A stretch of DNA of 64,000 bases from Ciona savignyi (lineage: Eukaryota > Chordata > Ascidiacea > Phlebobranchia > Cionidae), in contig CH002898.1 in assembly GCA_000149265.1 (NCBI GenBank), forward strand, positions 241,308-305,307, written 5' to 3'. A program made the position numbers and the translations under genes. A model generated the notes under the pieces. That model was not told where the DNA came from. It searched no databases and saw nothing but the letters and a program-made list of their open reading frames with translations. Positions 47,718-58,700 of the stretch are shown piece after piece (position 1 is the first letter of the stretch; each line of letters opens with the position of its first letter).

Positions 47718-50700
47718 TCAGACTACAATGTTTTCTTTTATGCTAAAATCATCAAATTGTGCTGTTCCGTAATTTGCTGTACCAAGTGCAACAAATCCAT
47801 TATTGGGTACATCTGATTTGTCTGGAATTGTGTATTCTAATGCCAGTTTCCCATTCAAATAAGCAGAGACTTGGTTGTGTTGATTCACAGATAGAGTAAC
47901 GTTGTTCCAGTCCAATTCATTGTACTGGAATTCAACAGATTATATCAGTGTGGCATTGATTTTTCACACAATGGTGGGTATATTGCAGCATGTGTTTTAA
48001 ATTTTACTGAACCTATCAATAAAATTGCCAGTAAAGTTTTGCTTACCTGCGCTACAAAACATTTCCAGTAAAAATAGCACTGTTTTAGGACAGACGTGGC
48101 CGTCAAGTCAGATGTTAGCATTATTGAACCATTCTTCATCAGCCAAAAATACAGTCCATTGGCTTCACGAGCATCACACCCTCCTTTGTCAACTCTACAA
48201 AAGTTTTAAATTGTTATAAGCTTTGGTCATGATTAGTGATGCAACTGCAGGCTGCAGCAATATGTCGATATTCGTGATATTACTAAGCAACGATACTATT
48301 ATGATCGTCATTAAACTTAGTCCTAAATCCTATTATTATTTATTATTGGAGCCATGGTATCATACATTTGGATTCATACAAGCTAATTTTCCTTACTTAC
48401 AAATGTAAATCTTTGTGTGAATGGTGTTTTGAGTAATAGCGAATTGAAAAGTCTTTTACAGTTTTTAAGGATGAATATAAGTGTATTTTTGTGTTTAAGG
48501 ATATTGTTGCAAATCGCCAAAACAAAAGTTAGCTTTGCTGAAAGTTTTAAATAGATTGAACAACACTTTCTTCAGTATTCTAAACTCCATGAAGGCCCTA
48601 CCAACATACACTCACCGAATAGCTACAAAAGCGCCGTATGTTGATTCGGATTTTATTGAAACAGAAACTGAGATAGTTTTCCATTGGTAGTTCCCAATGA
48701 CAGTAATAGTTTGATCAGGATCACTGCACCATGTCACGGGACGCTGTTCCACAACCTATAAGGGTACAAATTTTTATAATTTTACATATTATAATACATT
48801 ATACTTTACAGTTACAATTGCACCTTAGAAGTCAAAATGATATACATTAAAAACTCTGTACCATTGGAAAGTACTTTTATTCGTTTTTTAATACAAAGCA
48901 ATCTTTTGAGCAATTTGGACATATGGTGATTATGTGAATAAATAATACACTAGTATTAAAAGCATGAGAAAATTAATATTATACAGGAATGAAGAGGATT
49001 TATTTGACAGGGTATTAGTAATAGTATCCATATACCAGTATATGAGAGATGCATAATAGTATCAATTTAATATAACCTAAATGTACCATTTCCTGCATAA
49101 TTGCAACCAATTATAGAGATAACTAATATATATATTTGTGCAATAAACGATATTCATTATTGTAGATTGGATTAATTCAGATCCACTGGTATGCGGGTAA
49201 GACTGGTAAATATTCCTACATAATGAATATGTGGTTCATATGTATTGCTGGCCTCTTTATTCTGTATATAACCAAGTGAAGAATTTTCAATATTTACAAT
49301 TATTTTGCATAGTTGGAAAGTGCTATGAACACACAGTTTTAAAGACTAAATCTTACCAATACTTGTTTGACTATTTAGACTATATGTATATGTTTAAATA
49401 TCACTGGAAACTTAATAAATGCTTTTTTGGGCAACCAAGAGTTCATAAATATCACTTTTAACAGGTAAATCAGGTGTTTCAGTTAGTACATATATATATT
49501 ATATAAAACTTAGTACATCCATATTTATGTTATTGAGCTTTTCACATTTAATACCTGTCTAAACGTTGATTCGTGCCCGTCTTGGCTACTTGCATTGTGA
49601 TAAAACTCATAGGAACCAGCCTGATCGGCAAAGTTGAACGGCTCGCTAAACCCAGTTGGATTGTTGAAGTTGTCGGAGTATGGAATGGGAAACACAGTAC
49701 TGGCAGGTGGTGTTGGATAACTTCCTTTTATTGCGCTTGTTATTGTGGATAATGTGATGACGCAATTAATTGGTAAATGAATTAACGCCTGCCCATTTTT
49801 GTCAACTGCAACTTGCCCTAAAATGTAATTAAACATAAAAAGTTAAAATAGGTGTATGTGTGTATATAAAAGTTGTTGAATTAGCCGTTTGTTACCTTTG
49901 TGTACAAACACATCCCGTTTGCTGGATTGGCCAAGCTGGGTAAACCACATATTCAGCTTTGAAACTTTTCCTTTAAAACTACCTTCTAATATAAATGTGG
50001 CATTTTGGTCTTGGACACTATATTCTGGAAGTGGAGGCCTAATACACACGGACTGATCATGTGACATTGTCTCAATCACAATCGTAAGGTTTCCTTTTTG
50101 GTCTGTCAATGCCACATAGCTTCCACCACCAGTTAAATGCCCAACAGTTTGCAAATACTTCCAGCCTGGTTGTGTGAACTGTGTGGTGTGCGATGTCACC
50201 CAAAGAGGATCATTGAGGATGTAATTTCCACTCCATGGTGAGTTTGCTGTCATTATACTGCACCTATATGATTATTGATTTATTTCGTCAAATGAAATAC
50301 AACAGAACTCTATTGAAAGAATGAAATTGGAAAAAAGCACAATTTTTTTTTAAAATCATTGAACTTTTATATAAAATGTAACACATTTTCTAACCAGTAA
50401 GTCACACTTAATATCACTACTAACTAGGCCGATAGTAGAATTTATGTATGCAACAAACCAACAGAAATAAATAACCGGTACTATAATTGTTAACGATAGG
50501 TTGTACCTTAAAAAGTTATTCACTTAAAAACGTTTATTTACCTGTTATATGGCAAATCATCATAGTAGCTTGTAATGAGATTCCATGCAATAGTAGCTGT
50601 CATGTTCCCGTTAACCAAGTTTTGGTTTAAAATTCTTGCCCAACAACCTGCTCCAATCACATCACTGTACGTACTGTAGTCTTCACTTGCCCAAATTGGT

Positions 50701-52598
50701 TTGCCAGTCTCCTTTGTAGTTTTACTTGATATAGTGCCTGGGTAATGAGTCCCAATGACAGCCACAGCTTCTTCCAACTTCTGATCATGCATAATGTCAC
50801 TAGAAATACTTGAATACACTTCTCCATCGTCAGCAATTATTTGAACATGGCTAAAATGTAAAAATTATGATTAAAGACTTGCTAGAACAAAAAGTTTGCA
50901 TCTATGTTCGGGTCCATATAAAGAATTATAAAAGCTCAAAATACATTTACTTACTTTAATCCTGCAGAGTTCAGAGTGTTTCTTAGAATTTTAATGTATT
51001 CAACATCAAATGGCCTTTCATTCCATATTCCAACATAATCAATGACCAAGTTATGATGAGCCTTTGCTCCAAGTACCCAGTTGGTGACATACTTGGCTGT
51101 AATGTCACGATTTTGATAAGGCCACACTGTACCCTGTCCTATCCACCCAGGAAATGCCCAGGGCAATCCAACCAAAGTGATGTTGGGATTCCTAGATTTA
51201 GCTTCTTTCATAAGCCACCACTCGTACCTTATAACAAAAAATGTTATTAAATTTCAGGTAGATAATGAATAATACATTACCAACAAAAATATTTAACACT
51301 AGATAAATTTGTTGTGTATCGTGGCAAATACATACATATTCAATCTCGAGAATCTTAGAATAATGCGACAATCAAACCGGTTTCTATTATTCTTTTTTCC
51401 ATTGGTTATGATACTTAAATTGTTATACTTTTTGCCAAGTCCTAAGGATTAAAGAAATGTCTAAAGTCGGGATGGGCAACTTATCCAGTCAGCGTGTCAG
51501 ATGTGGGAAAGTGAAGTTCTTGGTGGGCCAGATTATTACATAAATAGTATTCAATATTACAGCTTACAGGGTATGGTTAGATACATTCTGTGGGCTGGAC
51601 CTGGCCAGCGGGCAGTATGTTGCCCATGCCTGGTCTAGAGCAATAAAAGATGCAGTAATCATGCACACAAAATTATTGCAGTTACTTTGTACATACAATT
51701 ATCGCTGTTATTTAGTAAATTATCGCGGTTAGCCCGTATGGAAAGTACGTCAATTTTCGACGAGATCTCGAGTGTGCACACTCCAAATATTTAAGTGTGT
51801 AGTGTGCAAACGTCCAAATCTCCAAATATTTAAGTGTGCAGTGTGCAAACGTCCAAATCTCCTTTTTATTACTATTTTGTAAAAACCTTAAACAAACGTA
51901 TTATTCTATTCTAAATCTATCTTGTCCATCAGCTAACATATCTATCTACGTAACAAAAAACGTACTGACAGTAAATTACCCGAGGTCCAGAGGTAGGTTT
52001 ACAGGTTTGTTGGAAATTATACGATGTTTATACTGCCAGCTCACGAGCATGTGTGAAAAATGTGAAATATCCAAGTGTGCAAAGACGTATTGAATAAAAA
52101 ATCTCGAGTGTGCACCTGCCGTACTTTCCATACTGGGCGGTTAGTTTGTTTATATATATTGAGTGGTGATAATCAACATTAAGAACTAACTTGGCCGCGG
52201 ACTCACCCACGACTATAATTTTCATCACTTTCACTTCTCATGTGGGTTGCTTCAGTTCCCTCAGTGCTCTGACCATCCCCCCCAATCTCAACTTTCAAAA
52301 TTTGAAGTGCTGCCCCAAAATTTGGTTTGAACAAGTAATCCAAGATTTGTGATCTGTATGGATCGGCATAGTTCATCAAAAGGCGACTTGTCGCACCTCC
52401 TCCAGATAAACCACCAATTCCGTCAAAAGTACGTCCCAAACCATTTACGTCACCTATTTTGTACGAGCTTGATAGTTGATCGACAACGCTACCTTGGAAA
52501 TCACGGGGTTTCTCAAATGTGCGGACCACTTGACTGATTGCTACACCGGTGTACAAGCACAGTATTAAACATAAAAAACATAACCTGTTCACACTCAT
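47718..52598 (-). CDS. GALC: Galactocerebrosidase (GALC), complete
   Basis: Lysosomal glycoside hydrolase (family GH59) that removes galactose from galactosylceramide and psychosine. Eight exons give 699 residues (human about 685): 52207-52598, 50955-51227, 50542-50850, 49896-50263, 49555-49817, 48616-48755, 48047-48194, 47718-47924 (stop TGA). ATG at 52598 starts a signal peptide ([18 protein letters not shown]). The TIM barrel opens with [17 protein letters not shown]. The proton-donor region is [11 protein letters not shown] (Glu about 201) and the nucleophile region [13 protein letters not shown] (Glu about 278), matching the two catalytic glutamates of the mammalian enzyme at the same spacing. 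A C-terminal lectin-like sandwich ends [19 protein letters not shown]-x-S/T sites are frequent, as expected for a lysosomal glycoprotein. All introns are GT-AG. Intron 1 contains an inserted transposon. Confidence 0.96.
51733..52136. mobile_element. 404-bp MITE with 8-bp target duplication (hAT/P-type size)
   Basis: Inverted ends 'cccgtatggaaagtacg' (left) and, complemented, 'ccagtatggaaagtacgg' (right), followed by a shared 'ctcgagtgtgcac' just inside both ends. The element is flanked by GCGGTTAG at 51725-51732 and again at 52137-52144, a perfect 8-bp target duplication. It contains a ~44-bp direct repeat (51779-51865, 'ccaaatatttaagtgtg'). Non-coding; sits in GALC intron 1. The 8-bp duplication fits hAT or P superfamilies. 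Confidence 0.88.
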
Positions 52599-53030
52599 GA
52601 TCTTGTAATTCTTCTGTCAGTCACAAATTCGAGTAAAACCGTTTGCAGAGATTATCCACAAGTAAAACAAATTAGGGGAATTCCCGGTTTTAAAATACTT
52701 TTATTTAAAACGCCGCAAACCTAAAAAAGGTCAACTGAAGTATTTATTTTAATAGTTAGCCAAATGATAATCATTGGTTGGGCTGAAATGGAAAATAAAT
52801 ATTAAAACCAAATAAAGTTTGCAATGAGTATAAAATTTAACATGCCCAATCATTGGATAATAAAATAACTAAAAGTGTCAGCCGTCAACCACGTTCAACT
52901 GGTTTGAATTTTTTTTCTTTTTTACACTGGGCGTAAAATGTAAGTATTATTAAATTATATCCTTTATAATGACGTTTTTAACGACCGTTCGTTTTGCCGT
53001 CTTTTTCCGTTCCTGTGTCGTAATTGGGAT
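52599..53030. other. Upstream of GALC, no gene seen
   Basis: Presumed GALC 5' UTR and promoter. No element recognised. Confidence 0.4.
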
Positions 53031-53328
53031 ATAGGGTAGAATAAGATATGCATGATTATCCCCGTAAATGGGAAAACCAAGTGGGTTAACACACGGGCAA
53101 TCGTCAGATCACCTCGCGCCCATCGTCGGGTTACCGGAGCTTTTGCAGTGTGTTGTATATGATAGACACGTTCCTTCAATTTGGTAGAACCCATTAATCC
53201 ACTGGTTCCAGGCAATGTCCTTAAAGTGCCTTGCCCAAGGACACAACCGACTAGCTAGCGACCAGTTTCGCACCTGCAACCTTTCGATTGAAAGGCGACG
53301 CACTTAACCGTTAGACCAACGGCCGGAC
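53031..53328 (-). repeat. tRNA-derived SINE, nearly full length
   Basis: Reverse copy with an intact head ('gaccaacggccggac' at the right) and body. The tail is decayed ('agggtagaataagatatgc'). Confidence 0.88.
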
Positions 53329-53514
53329 TATTGCAGTGCATTGTACATGATTGGAACGTTCCTTTAATTTGGTAGAACCTATCAATCTATTGGATTGAGG
53401 GAATATTAACAAAGTGCCATATGACACAACTGCGACTAGCTGGGGATCAGTTTTAAAACTGAAACCTTTCGGCTGAAAGGCGTCGCACTCAACGCCATAC
53501 TAACCGGTCAGACT
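53329..53514 (-). repeat. Second SINE copy abutting the first, tail-truncated
   Basis: Repeats the head and body ('attgcagtgcattgtacatg' through 'actaaccggtcagac') immediately after the previous copy, more diverged. Suggests one SINE inserted next to, or within the tail of, an older one. Confidence 0.78.
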
Positions 53515-53702
53515 GCATCCATATTTATGAATGCCTTTTGGAAGAGGGACACATAATGTTTTTGTCTACTTTTATTTTTGTACACAAAAAGGACGCATAA
53601 TATATATAGCTATTAAAATATAAACACGTGAAATTGTTTCATAAAACAAATAATATTTAAAACGGTAATCAAATTTATGGATTGTTATTTATAAAGAAAA
53701 TT

Positions 53703-53852
53703 TAGGGTAGGATATACATTTATTTATCCGCGGGGTTCATGTCCGTTAAGTGCATTGCCCAAGGACAGCACCAAATAGCTAGCTTCCAGTTTCGAATCAG
53801 CAACCTTTCGGTTGAAAGTCGTCACACTAAACCGCCAGACTAACCGGTCGGA
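53703..53852 (-). repeat. SINE with internal deletion
   Basis: Reverse copy: 'agggtaggatatac' tail, then 'cgcggggttcatgtccgtta', body and head ('actaaccggtcgg'). The middle domain is missing. Confidence 0.72.
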
Positions 53853-55181
53853 ATTTGATATAGTATCTGTGCTTTATTAATCAAAAACAAGTAAATCATC
53901 TGGAATATACTATATTTAAATTTATAATTTAAAATTTACAAAAAAATAGCTAAACAAGAACACCAGGGCGTAGCCTAGCCGCCCACACATATAAGTCTAT
54001 TAATTGGTTATACGCCATTTTGGAATGCACGTCAGTGAAAACCTAAGGTAAAACGGAGAAATAAATACCGTGGCCATTAAACAAAAGTAATAAAAATAAA
54101 AACAAATTAGGACATAAAACTTAAAATCAAATTTAAAATCTCGACTAAAAGTATGCATAGTCTACACGGCTCAGTGCCGAGGGGGAGCCGGCTCAATCAG
54201 ATTAAAATGGTAAAAGAAAAAACAATAATGAAATTCTACCAGTGGTAAAAAAACTATAGTAAAATCTTAAAATCTATAAAAAGGTAACTGGTTTAGTACT
54301 TCACTAGATTAAGTGTCATGCCTATTGGTTCATGGCTCACAATGTTGGAAAAACTCTATAAATGTTTATCTAGATAAGAAAACCGCAGCATCTTTCATTG
54401 CACCCTGACGAGTTATGAATATTCAGAAGCTTCGTTCATATAGCCCCCCCCCCCGGCCATTTTACATAAAGTAAACAGCAAATTGGAGTTGCTTATAAGG
54501 GCTACCACATATCCAAGGAAATAATGTGCAATAACTCAAAAAATGTTCACCTACATAAAAAAAACGCTATTGCATCCCTAAAACCGTCATCTATTGCATC
54601 CCTAAATGACAAGTTATGAATATTAACACGCTTCGTGCACATAGCCCCCCAAGGTTATTGTACATTAACTAAACATTTAGTTAGAAGTAAATAAAAGATC
54701 TACAACATGTCCAAAGTTAAATGTTCATCTGGATAAAAAACCGAAACATCTTCCATTGCATTCCCCAATGACGTGAGTTATAAATATTTAGACGCGCCAT
54801 ACACATAAACGTTTTTTTTATCTAAACTATACATGCATAGATATCATTATTTATACACATATTCGATATTAATAGTTTAAATCGTTTGAAATAAAAAATT
54901 ACCAGACCAAAGAGCACGGTTTTATTAGAAAATTGTGCTATTTTTAGAACTGTAGCACTTCGTGAAAGGTTTTAACGTTTTACTTCCGTTTACCTATATT
55001 CTGCGTTTTGTGTTTCTACGAAAAAGAACTTTAGTTATTTGAAACACCTTTCATTATTTTAGTTAGTGCTCATTGTATCTCCAAGGTGGATCAATCTTTT
55101 CTTGGGTCGCACTGATGTCCACTGCCTCCCCCAATCCCAGTTCTTCCATGCCGTTGATGATGTCTTCATCTAATCCTTAAT
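53853..55181. other. Intergenic, no gene seen
   Basis: AT-rich. Loosely repeated words occur at 54340-54800: 'ataaaaaaccg..acatct', 'atgacaagttatgaatatt' and 'catagccccccc' recur three times at about 220-bp spacing, so it may be a decayed tandem array. No coding signal. Confidence 0.5.
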
Positions 55182-55460
55182 AGGATAGGGTCGATAGGAA
55201 ATGTAGTAGGGGTGATGTCAAAAAGGTAATTATTAGGCTAGCTTGTGACTAACGTTGAGTTACTGAAGCTATTGCAGTGTGTTATTATATGATTGAGACG
55301 TTTCTTTAATTTAGTATAATAACCCATTAATCTATTTGGTTCAGACAATGTCCTTTAAGTGCCTTGTCCAATGACACAACTGAATAGCTAGCGACCAGTT
55401 TCTAACCAGGTTCTGTCCGGCTAAAAGGCGACACACTAACCCAACAAGTTAATTAGACTA
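55182..55460 (-). repeat. tRNA-derived SINE, diverged
   Basis: Reverse copy with 'aggatagggtcgatagg' tail, 'attgcagtgtgttattatatg' and 'aagtgccttgtccaatgacac' body, and decayed head. Lies downstream of the helicase stop codon. Confidence 0.8.
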
Positions 55461-55730
55461 AGTCAGTCTTACATATTCAGATTTTATTGCAATAGATTGT
55501 GAGGGTTGAAATCAACTGCTAACTAGTCAGCATTGCCTTAAACATATATTGCACAATGTTAATGCTCTAGTAATTTGACTGATTGGATGATGTAATCTTA
55601 CGTATATCCGTGTTATAATTCTTGAAACTTAAATAATTATAATATATTTCTAAAAATCTGTTTATACTTCAAAAAAGAAGTAATTATTGTATTGCGGAAA
55701 TATATCATTTGCGCTAAATATGGCATGATT

Positions 55731-58700
55731 TTATAATAATGTTATACCACTTGGAGTTTCCGGTAATGTAAAAGCAATTCCTCTGTAACCCCCCTTTTCA
55801 ATACAGAATTCAATCAATTGTTTCCAGTAGTAATCCAAGGAGAGTATATTAGGGTTGCCGATCACTATCAGCAAACACTTTGCACGAGTGATTGCCACAT
55901 TGAAGCGCTGAGGATGACGTTAAATAAATATATATAGCTGAAGTTTGGCAGGAAACATATGCAAAACATGTATTAGTTCAGAAACGGAATGATGAGACAG
56001 ATTTGGTGAAAACACCAGTGATGAATTCTTCAACACATGAGATGCCTTACAAATTATTTATCGATAATCTATAAACGAATCAATCCTTGTATTTTTTCCA
56101 CTTATTATGGTAAAAATGTCGCACCCACCGATAACCTTGTAATATTTAGTGCGAATTAATAAAAAGAAGTGTAATTTTGTTTAACTCTAATCATATTTAA
56201 AACAGAAAAATTCAAGTATTATATTAAAATAATATTCACTTTTGGATTTTGTAAGAAACCGAGTTGGAACTTTTTATCTTCTGGAAGATGATTCGAGTCG
56301 CTCCTAACTGTTGTGATGATGATAACCTTTCTCTCCTGTCCTTGAAATTCTTCAACACTTCCAATTTTAATTTCATTGCAATCATTGATTTTCTTACTTT
56401 GAAACAATTTCCTCAGTTTTTCCACCTTGGTTTGAAAAAACACAAATATCTGCAACCAGCTAAACAGGAATATCCACCAACAACAAGTTGTGTTCACATA
56501 AAACACTACATTGTCCGGCCAGTTGGTCTAGCGGTTTAGTGCGTCGCCTTTCCATCGAAAGGTCGCAGGTGCGAAACTGGTCGCTAGCTATAGTTGGTTG
56601 TGTCCTTGGGCAAGGCACTTTACGGACATTGCCTGAACCCAGCAGATTAATGGGTTCTACCAAATTGAAAGAACGTGTCTATCATATACAACACTCTGCA
56701 ATAGATCCGGTAACCCGGCGGTGGGAGCGAGGTAATCTGACGATTGCCCAAGTGTTAACCCCCTTCGTTTTCTCATTCACGGGGATAAACATAAATATCT
56801 TATCCTATATCCTATCCTATGGCGTAATTAACATTACAAAAAAAAAAAAACAAAGTTTAAATTTTAGAAGTTACAAAAATACCTGCTTTCTATAAGGAGC
56901 AATTATACCAATCTCGGAAGGAAGAACGCGTTGTTTTCTTGTTTCTAAGAGTTTTTTCACATAATCATAAACCTGAAAAGATAAAATCATTAATTACTGG
57001 GCATAAAATAAAACCTAGTGGTAAAAACAAAATTTGATAAAGTTATTATTAAGAAGGATATGTTTAACCATATCTTTACCAGTTAACGAATTCATTAAAA
57101 TTTAGTTCTGTGCAACCAGCAGATAGTGCACTGAAATATTACAACTAGACAAAATGTAACGGATTAAATAATGTGTATTTTTACAGGATGCAGGCAGCTC
57201 CATACTTTAGAAATTATGAGCACTATAAGATGCCAAAGCATTAAACCGACAAAAAATACCATTGCAGCTTCTTCGCCATTGAAGTAAGATGGACTATTTT
57301 CCTCTTTCACATCTCTCCCACATATTCCATGGAAAATGAGTGGGAAGTCTGTTTTCGGAAGGTGCTCCCATTTGCACAATGATTCCCTCATGTAAAGGTC
57401 AGCCATCACTTGCAATTCACTTTCATAGAAACATTCATTGGGTATGTTGATGATGTCTGAGATGAAACATGTTTAACAGTAAAATGCATCATGATTTAAA
57501 CTACAGGGCTCCATAACTTGTGGTTACCTTGTAATTTTTTTAATATGAAAAGGTTGGTTTATACGTACCGGGGTGGCTTCTGTAGTTCTCTAGCAATTTG
57601 GTGATTATCCAATTATCATACTCTGTTCCCTCAGGTTGATAAATATCAATATCTGTTATCAGCCTCTCGATATATGATTTCTCTGATTTAAAAGCAGTTA
57701 AAACTTACTCAGTCACTAGTTATTTAGGTTTATCTTTGTGCAAGGCTAGTCAGTGGACATCACCTTAATAGTAGGAAAATCTCAATCATAAAAAGTCTCC
57801 ATCCAATTTAACATAAAACAATTGCTCTATCATCCTGATTTTGGACACTAGGTGATCTGACAAAGTCGAGTTGTTAGAGCCATTGTTTTATGTTAAATTT
57901 GATGAAAACCTTTTTATGATTGACATTTTCCTACTGCGTCACACAACTTTAGAAGATATTTATGTTTTATCCCTTTAAATGTCCAAATGCTCTGCAGTGA
58001 TCACATGCACAATCTTTAGTGTTTTGTATACGATTAAGCCAATCCTATTGTGGGTTTCAGGTGATATCTGCTAAATTTCAAGAACACTTAACAAAGCAGG
58101 CTGCACACGCACTTGGATTACAACCAACAACCATTTGGCTGAAAGCCCATGCACCCTAATACTGAGCTATGTGGTCTGTGCAATTATTTCACAGACTCCT
58201 GTGTTTTCTACAAATATGGAATAGGCTTACATACGATTACCTAGATTAAATTAAGAAAAATGATTTGTCAGTATGTTCTTACCAAGACCATAGGTTTTAG
58301 CTAATGATGAACGAACAATTGGTCCTAGCTGCTTCGGATCTCCAGCAAGAACCACTCGGCCACCTGTAGCCTATACATTACAAGAACATATGATTGTTTT
58401 GTGAATGTGTTACATTACAGAACGCATTGCTTTCCTAAATCCGACAGCTATTTTTCCGTATTAACATAACAAAATAGGTTTTGCAAACAAATTAAATTTT
58501 CTAAATTTTAAAAGCAATATTGAATTACATTGTTTAGTTATATTTAAAAAAAGAAATTGAATACATTTAAAACAAATAACACTTAGAGACGATATAAATA
58601 ATTGTTACCAGAACTCCTTCAATAGCTGTCATGCACTCAGACTCAAAAGCGTGACCAGCTTCATCAACAAGACACGAAGTCAAAATGGTCATTTGGAAAT

